Assembly (NCBI GenBank): GCA_903919975.1
Contig: CAIXKE010000112.1
Span: 22,214 to 86,213, forward strand
Reading direction: 5' to 3'
Length of the DNA stretch: 64,000 nucleotides
Source: Akkermansiaceae bacterium
GTDB lineage: Bacteria; Verrucomicrobiota; Verrucomicrobiia; Verrucomicrobiales; Akkermansiaceae
Shown: one piece after another, positions 1 through 7,483 of the stretch
Numbering within the stretch: position 1 is the stretch's first letter
Layout of the letters: every line of letters begins with the position of its first letter
Program-made: the position numbers and the translations under genes
Notes under the pieces: generated by a model
What the model was told of the DNA's origin: nothing
The model's database searches: none
Seen by the model: the letters and a program-made list of their open reading frames with translations, nothing else

Positions 1-1214
1 CCGAATTCGGCCGGATAACAGGCAACAATGTGGTTTCCTGGGCGCCCTCAATCAACGATTGGTATGAAACCGTAAAATTGAATTATGGACACGATTTCAC
101 AACCGGTCGCCACACGACACATTTGCCGGGGCCGACTGCTGAGCCTTCCGATGTACCGAAAACGTGGCGCACGATGGATGAAATCCTCGAATATTGGCAG
201 GACATGGGAGTGGACGGATTTCGGGCGGACATGGCGCACATGGTGCCCATGGAGTTTTGGCGCTGGGTCGTAAAACGCTGCCGCAGCCGCGATCCCGATG
301 TGTTTTTTTGCGCTGAGGCCTATGACAATGATCCGGCGAAGCTGACGGAGGGGCACGTGCTCGATGAACTGCTTCACGCAGGCTTCAATGCGGTTTACGA
401 CGATCCCACTTACGACGTGCTCGAAGGGATATACGATGCTGGAAAATGGGCCAATGATCTGGACCCGCTCACCTTCACCGGAAGTCGTTTCCACAAGTCC
501 CTGCGCTATGCCGAAAACCACGATGAGGTCCGCCTCGCCAGCCCGAAAGTATGGGGTGGGCACGGAATGGAAGTTGGCAAGCCAGCGTCCGCCGTGTTGT
601 TCGCAATGGGCCGTGGGCCAATCATGCTGTATCACGGCCAGGAAGTGGGCGAACCTGCTGCGGGACCGGAGGGTTTCGGCGGCGACGATGCGAGGACCAC
701 GATTTTCGATTATTGGTCGATGCCCGAGCTCAGCAAGTGGGTCAATGGCGGAGCCTTTGATGGCGGCGGACTCACGGCCGCGCAGAAATCCCTGCGTGAG
801 TGGTATGGCAAACTCATCCGCGCCACCCAAGTCCGCGCGTTCACTTGCGGTGAATTCTACGGTTTGAATCATGCCAACAAGGGAAACCCGGGATTTGGGC
901 GGGTAGGGGATGAGTCGGTTTCCGGCCATTGGCTCTACGCCTTCCTCCGCCGCGATAGCCGAACCGGCCATGCCTTCTTGGTGCTTGCGAATTTTCATCC
1001 CACGGAAACCCTCAAGGATGTGAAAATCCGGATTCCAGCAGACGCCCGCTTGTTCCTTGGCCGAAGCGGCCAGGAATCATGGACGCTTCGCGACCGACTC
1101 GATTCCGATTGGTCGATCACTGTCGCACCAGCGGAATTGGAAAATGAAGGCGCCACAATACCAACGATCGCTCCATGCTCAGCCATGTTGCTGGAAATCG
1201 GCGATCCGAGCTAA
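1..1214 (+). CDS. GH13 alpha-amylase-family glycosidase, C-terminal part (truncated by window edge)
   Basis: The reading frame is open to base 3, so the 5' end lies outside the window. The first GTG at 30 is not the real start, because the codons before it already read like GH13 sequence (RITGNNVVSW). Conserved GH13 regions are visible: VDGFRADMAHMVP carries the catalytic Asp, FFCAEAY the acid/base Glu, and RYAENHDE the transition-state stabilising Asp. After about residue 300 (counted from base 30) an all-beta C-terminal domain follows. The enzyme should act on alpha-glucans or maltooligosaccharides; the exact specificity cannot be told from this part. The only other glycogen-type gene here is the phosphorylase at 29836, which is not adjacent. 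Confidence 0.88.
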   Translation, partial: EFGRITGNNVVSWAPSINDWYETVKLNYGHDFTTGRHTTHLPGPTAEPSDVPKTWRTMDEILEYWQDMGVDGFRADMAHMVPMEFWRWVVKRCRSRDPDVFFCAEAYDNDPAKLTEGHVLDELLHAGFNAVYDDPTYDVLEGIYDAGKWANDLDPLTFTGSRFHKSLRYAENHDEVRLASPKVWGGHGMEVGKPASAVLFAMGRGPIMLYHGQEVGEPAAGPEGFGGDDARTTIFDYWSMPELSKWVNGGAFDGGGLTAAQKSLREWYGKLIRATQVRAFTCGEFYGLNHANKGNPGFGRVGDESVSGHWLYAFLRRDSRTGHAFLVLANFHPTETLKDVKIRIPADARLFLGRSGQESWTLRDRLDSDWSITVAPAELENEGATIPTIAPCSAMLLEIGDPS

Positions 1215-1442
1215 TGCCAGAATTTGAGCCTAATCCGGCAGGGGGCTTGCTTGGGAAGCCTCACTTTGGAGACATAAAGGCGGCTCTTGGCAAGCGGACT
1301 ATATGATTCCGCATTACATATATTGTAACAAGTAATAAATCGCATTAGCGAGGCGCGCAAGGTAGTCAATCATTGCTCTTGGAGTCATTCCCGACAATGA
1401 ATCAAATAGGATTAGCGAATAAAAAAAGTGAACGTCCAAAGA

Positions 1443-1480
1443 AGCGGCGGAACGTGTCCGCCGATGACTATGAAAGCCAT
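1443..1480 (+). repeat. Dispersed hairpin repeat A, short copy
   Basis: The core 1446-1462 is a hairpin with 6-bp arms GGCGGA/TCCGCC and a 5-base loop, followed by CGATG and a near match to CATGAAAAGCC. The same core occurs at 3759-3775 and, inverted, at 56637-56653. The copy fades out after about 1480. Confidence 0.7.
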
Positions 1481-1933
1481 TGTCACCTCATGATCAGCGT
1501 GAATACGCGACTTCTCGATGAGCACAAGCGACGAACGGCAAACTGTTTCGCTTTTCGTCGCGGCCAAAGAGATGCGTCCCAAGGTGTTGCGTGATCCCGA
1601 ACGCGAATCCTTTAAGGCATTGGACTGAATCCAGCGCTCCGTGAGATGTGGCGGTTCATAGAGAGGTTTGAGTCGATGTATGAATTTTCCAATTAGTGAA
1701 TACATCTTAAATAAATTTGCAAAATATTGGTTATCAACAAGTTGTTGTATTTTATAATGAGAAAAAAGCATGATTGAATTATCCCAGCATGGCGGCTATT
1801 ACCCCTTGATTCTGCTTGTATTGGACCTGGATTTGATCGTGAAGCATATCGAATAGAGTCGTCCCGTATGACAATGTCGCGCACATTGTGCGATGAATCA
1901 AATATTTCAAACGATTGAATAAAACAACTTTAT

Positions 1934-1969
1934 AAAACAGTTGATTGAATGCAAAAACAGTTGCTTGAA
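1934..1969 (+). repeat. Short tandem direct repeat, two units
   Basis: Two 16-base units (1934-1949 and 1954-1969) read AAAACAGTTG-TTGAA with one difference, spaced 20 bases apart. A weaker third unit may precede them near 1912. They lie in the AT-rich gap before the S10 peptidase gene. A regulatory role is possible but nothing more supports it. Confidence 0.4.
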
Positions 1970-2147
1970 ACATAAATTTAACCCTGTTGACTCTAATACC
2001 ATCAGCGAGGCACAAAGCCAAAGCTCCGAGTCGGAATCAATCCAACTTCATGAGTGACACAAGATTAGACATTCCAGAGTCAAGCGGCGCTTCAATACTG
2101 CCGCCAAGAGCCATCGACAAAGCGGTTTCTCCCATTAATATCCCGCC

Positions 2148-3650
2148 ATGCGACACGCCATTCTGCCATTCTTTTGCCTGAGTCTGCTGGCTTTCGGCGC
2201 TTCAGAAACACCCCCGAAAGAAGACAAACCCGAGCCAAAAAAAGATCCGGAAAAAGTCATTGTGCCCATGGTGAAGGAGACCTCGGTGATGATTGGAGGC
2301 AAAAAAATCCCCTACAAAGTCACGACCGGCAAACTCCAACTCAAGAAGGACGACGGAAAGGTAAGCGCTTCGATCTTTCATGTCAGCTATGAGCGGACCG
2401 ATACTAAGGAACATGCGGACCGGCCGGTCATGTTCGCATTCAATGGCGGTCCTGGCTCGTCGGCCGTGTGGCTTCACGTCGGCGTGCTCGGCCCGAAAAT
2501 CCTCAAGCTTTCCGGCAATGGCACAGGCGCACCCGAGCCCCCCGTCCGGATGACCGACAATCCCCTGAGCATTCTGGATGTCTGCGATTTGGTGTTTATC
2601 GATCCGGTTTCCACGGGCTACAGCCGTGCGGAAAACGACACCAAACCCGGAGATTTCCATGGCTTGAACGAGGATATCGAGTCAGTGGGAGATTTTATTC
2701 GGCGCTGGATCACTGAACACGACCGCTGGGCATCGCCCAAATATCTGCTCGGAGAATCCTATGGCGGCATTCGGGCAGCGGGGCTTTCACAGCACCTGCA
2801 GTCGCGTTATGGCATGAGCCTCAACGGCGTGGTGCTGCTCTCCTCACTGTTGGATTTCGCGACCCTTCAGCCGTCTGAAGGCAACGATCTCGCTTATCTC
2901 GTTTATCTGCCATCATTCACCGGCACGGCGCATTTCCATGGGAGAATCAAGGGTGATCGGGACGCATTGATCCAGGAAAGCACCGAATTCGCGTTTGGCG
3001 AATACGCGGCAGCCTTGCTGAAAGGCACCGCTCTGGATGAGCAAGCACGGACTTCCATCGCCGGTAAGTTGGAACGGTTTTCCGGAATCTCCGCCGAAAC
3101 ATGGCTGAAATACAATCTGCGGATCGACTCCACGTTTTTCCGCGGTGAACTCCTTCGCCGCGAGGGTAAGGTGCTCGGCCGTTTCGATGCGCGGGTCGCG
3201 TGGGATGCCACTGATTCATCATCACCTAACCCGGAATACGATCCATCGTATGCCCTGGCATACGGTGCTTTCTCGACAGCCATGATGGACTACCTAGGGC
3301 GCGAACTGGGCTACAAAGAAGACCAGCCATACGAAATTCTAACCGGAAAAGTGCAACCCTGGCGCTGGGATAAAACCAACGATAAAGTCAACGTCGCCAG
3401 CCGACTAGCCGTCGCGATGCGGGATAATCCCCGACTGCGCGTACTCATCATGGGCGGCCACACCGACCTCGCCACTCCGCCGGAGGGTATGGCCTATTCG
3501 GTCCGCCACATGCTGGACCTTCCGGTAGGCGTGCGTGGGAACATCATGACGACCTATTATGATGGAGGTCACATGTTTTATTTGAACCCACCCGATCTGG
3601 AGAAAACCCGGGCGGATCTCGTGAAATTCCTCAAGGGTGAAAAGCCCTGA
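2148..3650 (+). CDS. Secreted S10-family serine carboxypeptidase
   Basis: The 500-residue product starts with a probable signal peptide (hydrophobic residues 5-17) followed by a Lys/Pro/Glu-rich linker. S10 hallmarks follow: FNGGPGSSAVW (98-108) builds the oxyanion hole, LLGESYGG (200-207) carries the nucleophile Ser204, GGHTDLATPP near residue 434 supplies the Asp, and YDGGHMFY near residue 477 the His. The enzyme should remove C-terminal amino acids from peptides outside the cytoplasm. Such peptidases are frequent in peptide-degrading Verrucomicrobiota and related groups. The gene stands alone between two repeat-bearing gaps. Confidence 0.9.
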   Translation: MRHAILPFFCLSLLAFGASETPPKEDKPEPKKDPEKVIVPMVKETSVMIGGKKIPYKVTTGKLQLKKDDGKVSASIFHVSYERTDTKEHADRPVMFAFNGGPGSSAVWLHVGVLGPKILKLSGNGTGAPEPPVRMTDNPLSILDVCDLVFIDPVSTGYSRAENDTKPGDFHGLNEDIESVGDFIRRWITEHDRWASPKYLLGESYGGIRAAGLSQHLQSRYGMSLNGVVLLSSLLDFATLQPSEGNDLAYLVYLPSFTGTAHFHGRIKGDRDALIQESTEFAFGEYAAALLKGTALDEQARTSIAGKLERFSGISAETWLKYNLRIDSTFFRGELLRREGKVLGRFDARVAWDATDSSSPNPEYDPSYALAYGAFSTAMMDYLGRELGYKEDQPYEILTGKVQPWRWDKTNDKVNVASRLAVAMRDNPRLRVLIMGGHTDLATPPEGMAYSVRHMLDLPVGVRGNIMTTYYDGGHMFYLNPPDLEKTRADLVKFLKGEKP

Positions 3651-3697
3651 TGGCCTGCGGCAAGCGATTACCCCAAGTCCCCTGCCCCACAGGTAGC

Positions 3698-3715
3698 GCC
3701 GACGTCCTCGTCGGC
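3698..3715. repeat. GC-rich hairpin downstream of the S10 peptidase gene
   Basis: The sequence GCCGACG-TCCT-CGTCGGC forms a perfect 7-bp stem with a 4-base loop, 48 bases after the S10 stop codon. No T-run follows, so it is more like a repetitive extragenic hairpin than a rho-independent terminator, although it could still end or stabilise the transcript. Confidence 0.5.
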
Positions 3716-3754
3716 ACGCCATTTAGACCAGTGAAGTGAGTGAAGCTCCCTCCG

Positions 3755-3850
3755 GAGCGGCGGAACATGTCCGCCGATGTCCATGAAAAGCCAATGAGAT
3801 GAGCGAAGCGCTTCCCATTGGCCCTCATGGTCGGGCGATCATGCATCGCC
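3755..3850 (+). repeat. Dispersed hairpin repeat A, full copy of about 96 bp
   Basis: It begins with the hairpin GGCGGA-ACATG-TCCGCC (3759-3775) and ends with a second imperfect palindrome around GCGATCATGCATCGC. An inverted copy of the whole unit is at 56561-56657, nearly 53 kb away. The match extends over almost the full unit with only scattered differences. Confidence 0.85.
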
Positions 3851-3860
3851 TCTCCAGAGT

Positions 3861-3917
3861 GGCGGAACAACTTGTCCGGCGCAGCGAGGACGGGTGTCCG
3901 CCTATGTTCATGAAAAA
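3861..3917 (+). repeat. Rearranged partial copy of repeat A
   Basis: This stretch starts GGCGGAAC and later resumes TGTCCGCCTATG-TTCATGAAAA, as if about 27 bases had been inserted in the hairpin loop of repeat A. It follows directly on the full copy at 3755-3850, so the two make a small tandem cluster before the NrfD gene's stop codon. Confidence 0.5.
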
Positions 3918-3943
3918 CACTGACTCTGGTGATCGATGGCGAC

Positions 3944-5239
3944 TCACTTGGTTTGATTGCCAATCCCTGATGTTTTGCCCGATACATTCCCGGCAAACAC
4001 CGGGATGGCGACCTTGAGCAACAATGTGTAAACCATCAAACCCGCAGCCCAGATTCCGGCCATGATTTTCCACTCGGCGGCGCTCGGAATGTATTCGACC
4101 CACTCATGCAGCGTGGATGGTACGAAGCCGGGAATGATCAAACCCATGCCTTTTTCGATCCAGATTCCCACAAACGCGAGCATGCATGCGATATCGAGCG
4201 TGCGGAGATGATCATGGACTTTCGGGCGCATCAAGAGCACGGCGGCGGTGAGCATAAATGCCAGTGAAACCCATGTCCATGGCACTAGCGCTTTGAGTTC
4301 ACCGTGACCGAAAAAAAGATACTTGATCGCGGTGGAGTGAGCACCGCCGGTGTAAAGAGCGACAAAAACCTCTGAACCTAACATCAAGAGGTCGATCAAA
4401 ATAGTGATGCGCATGATGGCGACCAGCGTCTGAATCGAACCCGGGCCGATATTCATGCGCGTCATACGGCGGATCAATTGCAGCACGACGATGATGAACG
4501 CCGGGCCGGCGACAAAGGCCGACGTAAGGAAACGCGGAGCCATCAGGGCCGTGTTCCAGAATGGTCGCCCACCGAGACCGCAGTAAAGGAAGGCGGTAAC
4601 GGTATGGATGGAGATTGCCCATGCGATGCTTAGAAAAACGAACGGCACATACCAGCGCTTGTCCGGCGTTTCTCCGAGGAAACGCTTGTAAAGCATGTAA
4701 CCGCAGATGTGAAGATTGAGCAAAAGATAGCCGTTCAGCACGATCACGTCCCAGGTGAGCATCGAAATCGGCCAATTGAATTTTCCGATAAACGGCAGCA
4801 TGTGCCAAAAGCGATCCGGCCGGCCGAGATCCGCCACCACGAACATCAGACACATGACAATCGACGCAATGGCCAACAGCTCGCCGATGATCACTGTATC
4901 ATGCATGTCCTTGTCATGATAGATATAAGCCGGAATCACCATCATTACTCCGCCGGCAGCGAGGCCGACGAGGAAGGTGAAATTCGCAATGTAGAGTCCC
5001 CACGAAACATGATCGGTCATGCCGGTGACGACCATGCCCTCAGCCACCTGAGTCGCCCATGCATGAGCGCCGACGAGGAATACGCAGGTCAGGACGAGCA
5101 TCCAAACGTAGAACGTCCAGGTTCCCTCGGTCGCTAGACGAAAGGCGAGCCGCAGGAATTTCAGATAGCTGGTCGCGTGAAACTTCGCGTCGTGATGATT
5201 TACTTCCGATTTTCTCGCGGTTGAAATGGATGGATTCAT
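3944..5239 (-). CDS. NrfD/PsrC-family quinol-interacting membrane subunit
   Basis: The 431-residue protein is strongly hydrophobic, with about ten membrane segments starting near residue 40. NrfD-like features include the segment WGLYIANFTFLVGLAAGG and ADLGRPDRFWHM in the next loop, both typical of the family that exchanges electrons with quinones on the periplasmic side. It is the last gene of a three-gene set with a ferredoxin (5422-6393) and a tetraheme cytochrome (6411-7073), all on the minus strand and divergent from napDAB. The set could take electrons from menaquinol and feed them to the periplasmic nitrate reductase, replacing NapC or NapGH. Proton pumping cannot be judged from sequence. 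Confidence 0.9.
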   Translation of the reverse strand: MNPSISTARKSEVNHHDAKFHATSYLKFLRLAFRLATEGTWTFYVWMLVLTCVFLVGAHAWATQVAEGMVVTGMTDHVSWGLYIANFTFLVGLAAGGVMMVIPAYIYHDKDMHDTVIIGELLAIASIVMCLMFVVADLGRPDRFWHMLPFIGKFNWPISMLTWDVIVLNGYLLLNLHICGYMLYKRFLGETPDKRWYVPFVFLSIAWAISIHTVTAFLYCGLGGRPFWNTALMAPRFLTSAFVAGPAFIIVVLQLIRRMTRMNIGPGSIQTLVAIMRITILIDLLMLGSEVFVALYTGGAHSTAIKYLFFGHGELKALVPWTWVSLAFMLTAAVLLMRPKVHDHLRTLDIACMLAFVGIWIEKGMGLIIPGFVPSTLHEWVEYIPSAAEWKIMAGIWAAGLMVYTLLLKVAIPVFAGNVSGKTSGIGNQTK

Positions 5240-5276
5240 ACTAAAGTTTGTCTTGCTGGGAGCACTGAATCATGGA

Positions 5277-5360
5277 GCCGCTGAAACACTGAGAACCACT
5301 GAATGAACTGATTTTTCTTTGGTTTTCAGTGTAATCAGTGGTGCTCAGTATCTCAGTGGT
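5277..5360. repeat. Long imperfect inverted repeat built of CACTGA units
   Basis: The arms 5277-5311 and 5326-5360 are about 35 bases each with about 27 paired positions by my count, separated by a short T-rich loop. Each arm repeats the motif CACTGA or CCACTGA. It lies in the 182-base gap between the ferredoxin stop and the NrfD start, inside what looks like one operon, so it could shape mRNA stability or expression of the NrfD gene. It could also simply be a mobile extragenic repeat. Confidence 0.65.
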
Positions 5361-5421
5361 AAAATGCTTCGAACATGGCATTGCAGATTATTTTACGGCT
5401 TGTCGTGAAAACATTCGGGGA

Positions 5422-6393
5422 TCACTCGTCGAAGAAGTAGAAGAAGCTCGGGCGGGTTCCCAATTCCTCCTTAAGAACGAAAACCCGCTTGTTGTCGATG
5501 ACCTTGCGAATCTCGGATTCTGGATCCAGCAGGTTGCCGAAAACGCGCGCGCCAGTCGGGCAAGCTTCGAGGCAGGCTGGCATTTTCCCTTCGCGCGTGC
5601 GGTGCAGGCAGAAGGTGCATTTTTCCATCACTCCCTGTGGTCGGATGCGGTTGCTGAGATATGATTGATTCGGGTTGATTTCCTCCTTGGGAATTTCCGG
5701 TTTGGTCCAGTTGAAACGGCGGGCGTGATACGGGCAAGCGGCCTCACAGTATCGGCAACCGATGCACCAGTTGTAATCGACGACTACAATGCCATCATCT
5801 TCTTTCCAGGTGGCCTCGACCGGACAAACGTGCACACACGGTGGGTTTTCGCATTGTTGGCATTGCACCGGCATGTAAAACTTGTCCGGATGCGGAACCG
5901 GGTGATCGTAATGGGCGTTTCCGTGCTCGATGTCCATCGAACCCTTCTGCATTTCAAGCACGCGGATATAACTGTTACCAGTTACGCGATCATGGTTGTT
6001 CTCATGGTGGCAGGCTTCGGCGCAACGCCGGCAACCAATGCACACGCTGAGGTTCAGCGCATATCCGAATTTAACGCCTTTTTGCGGTCGGTGGTCGCCG
6101 ATCGTGACATCCGCTCCATAATCCTTTTTGGTGTCCTCCTCCAGATGTTTGAGCACGGCGGCAAGCTGCTCTTTGTCGAGTTCACGGTAATGCTGCTGAA
6201 GGAAATCATCGACAGAGAGATTGTCCCGGCTCCACGTGGCGAGTGGTGCGAGCGCTTTTGCAAAAGCGGCCGCGCCAAGCGTGACGGCCGCTCCCTTGAG
6301 CAGATTGCGGCGTGTCGAGCCACCGCGATCGACGGGCTCCTGATGGCATCCGCAGCCGCTACCGCATCCGCTGTTAGTAGGTTGGTTTTCCAT
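5422..6393 (-). CDS. Four-cluster 4Fe-4S ferredoxin subunit, NrfC/DsrO-like, Tat-exported
   Basis: I take the ATG at 6393 (323 residues); a longer TTG frame reaches 6414 but adds only seven residues. A Cys/Gly-rich stretch (10-16) precedes a twin-arginine signal (STRRNLLKG at 26-34, then a hydrophobic run), so the protein is probably periplasmic. Four cysteine clusters follow: 118-128, 178-191 (CQQCENPPCVHVCP), 210-221 and 259-279, the pattern of NrfC/PhsB/DmsB electron-transfer subunits. It should pass electrons between the NrfD membrane partner and the tetraheme cytochrome encoded just upstream. The gap to that upstream gene is 17 bases. Confidence 0.9.
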   Translation of the reverse strand: MENQPTNSGCGSGCGCHQEPVDRGGSTRRNLLKGAAVTLGAAAFAKALAPLATWSRDNLSVDDFLQQHYRELDKEQLAAVLKHLEEDTKKDYGADVTIGDHRPQKGVKFGYALNLSVCIGCRRCAEACHHENNHDRVTGNSYIRVLEMQKGSMDIEHGNAHYDHPVPHPDKFYMPVQCQQCENPPCVHVCPVEATWKEDDGIVVVDYNWCIGCRYCEAACPYHARRFNWTKPEIPKEEINPNQSYLSNRIRPQGVMEKCTFCLHRTREGKMPACLEACPTGARVFGNLLDPESEIRKVIDNKRVFVLKEELGTRPSFFYFFDE

Positions 6394-6410
6394 GGGGGTG
6401 TGAAGAAATC

Positions 6411-7073
6411 TCAATGGGAAGGTTTGCCGTGCGTGGGAAGGACCGCCTCGCCGATCACCGGTTTGGGAGGAAAGACCGGCATGACTTGGGGATATGCCGG
6501 ATGATGCGGATCATGACAATCCGTGCAATGATTCCGCTCGCGGGGGCCTTGTTTCAAATCCCAGTGACCGTTCATTCCGCCGTGGCTTCCATTCTGATAG
6601 TCCCGGTATTGAGGGCCATGGCATTGGGCGCAGAGTCGAATGCTTTCGGAAAAATCCAGTGACTGACCGTCGGCGAGTTTCAAGTTATTATAATCTCCCG
6701 AATTATGACAACTCAGGCAGGTTTGCGATCCGTGCGCGTATTTCAAACCTTGGTGGAATTCCTTAAGCAAGGCCCCATCATTGGTCTTCAAATTCGCCGT
6801 GCGGGTGTCATGGCAGGTGGCGCAGGCAACCATGATTGGTTGGCCTTTCGTATCCTTTTTTCCTGAGTCCACCCATGGCTCGGCATCGGGTTTGCGGATC
6901 ATTACCGGATGCAGAGTTTCACCAATCACCTTTTCAGAAAATGCCCGCCCGGGACGAACCCGATCCCGATATTGCTGCTGCCAGGACATTCCCAACGCAC
7001 CGACAAACCAGAGTGCGATCACACCGATCACTCCGAAAAACATCCACTTTCCAAGTCGGGTTCCTGCGGCCAT
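6411..7073 (-). CDS. Membrane-anchored tetraheme cytochrome c
   Basis: The 220-residue protein has one N-terminal membrane helix (about 10-29) that probably acts as an anchor, then four CxxCH heme sites at 84-88, 119-123, 148-152 and 183-187. Many additional His residues could serve as distal ligands. It is not a NapC/NrfH protein, which has its own heme spacing and N-terminal motif. As first gene of the arm with the ferredoxin and NrfD genes it should be the periplasmic exit point of a quinol-oxidising module. The gene is divergent from napD with a 152-base gap that holds an FNR-like site. Confidence 0.88.
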   Translation of the reverse strand: MAAGTRLGKWMFFGVIGVIALWFVGALGMSWQQQYRDRVRPGRAFSEKVIGETLHPVMIRKPDAEPWVDSGKKDTKGQPIMVACATCHDTRTANLKTNDGALLKEFHQGLKYAHGSQTCLSCHNSGDYNNLKLADGQSLDFSESIRLCAQCHGPQYRDYQNGSHGGMNGHWDLKQGPRERNHCTDCHDPHHPAYPQVMPVFPPKPVIGEAVLPTHGKPSH

Positions 7074-7173
7074 GAGAATTCTTGATTCGTAACAATTGGA
7101 GCATTGACGGCTCCGATGCGGAAGAGACTGAAAACAAGCGTGGTTTAAATCAAGAAAAAATATTCCTTTAATC

Positions 7174-7187
7174 TTGAATCAAATCAA
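7174..7187 (+). promoter_or_regulatory. Candidate FNR/CRP-type site between the two nap arms
   Basis: TTGAATCAAATCAA matches the FNR consensus TTGAT-N4-ATCAA with one mismatch. It lies 38 bases before the napD start codon and about 100 bases before the divergent tetraheme cytochrome start, so it could serve both promoters. Nap operons are commonly controlled by FNR-family regulators, which makes the position plausible. No regulator gene of that family is in the window. Confidence 0.45.
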
Positions 7188-7225
7188 CAAGGTGCCAAAA
7201 CAGCTCCCGGAAGGAAGCCAACTCC

Positions 7226-7483
7226 ATGCCTGTGAACGGACTACTATTGACGCTCTCGCCGGATCCCGAAATTGCGGATGCTGCGCTGGCGCGGATTTCC
7301 AAGCGCCCGGAAGTCTCTTTGGGAGATTCGCAGGACCGCTGGCAACCGATCGCCGTCGACACTCTGGATGTGCGGGCGGCCCATGATTTTCACGAATGGC
7401 TCGAAGCGCTACCCGGCGTCGAGCATGTCGATGTGATTTACGTCGGCTTTGACGAAACCTTACTCACTGAAACCGCGCCATGA
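7226..7483 (+). CDS. napD: NapD-type maturation chaperone of periplasmic nitrate reductase
   Basis: This 85-residue protein has the size and ferredoxin-like fold pattern of NapD, which binds the Tat signal of NapA and delays export until the cofactor is inserted. Visible family features are the N-terminal strand VNGLLLTLSP, and VEHVDVIYVGFDE near the C-terminus, where NapD proteins usually carry a G/E-rich end strand. Its stop overlaps the napA start (ATGA), so the two are translationally coupled. A GGAAGG ribosome-binding site precedes the ATG. Confidence 0.82.
   Translation: MPVNGLLLTLSPDPEIADAALARISKRPEVSLGDSQDRWQPIAVDTLDVRAAHDFHEWLEALPGVEHVDVIYVGFDETLLTETAP

Larger units (their letters stand above)
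1215..2147. other. Gene-poor intergenic region, AT-rich in its second half
   Basis: This 0.93-kb gap between the GH13 gene and the S10 peptidase holds no convincing gene. The open frames on both strands are short, unlike known proteins and overlap each other. Around 1690-1990 the base composition becomes clearly AT-rich compared with its neighbours. It contains one copy of a dispersed hairpin repeat (1443-1480) and a pair of short direct repeats (1934-1969). It may be a decayed region or an insertion scar. Confidence 0.6.

Noticed and set aside
1412..2021. Several overlapping frames on both strands in the AT-rich gap
   Set aside because: Short, mutually overlapping, no family resemblance and no clear ribosome-binding sites.
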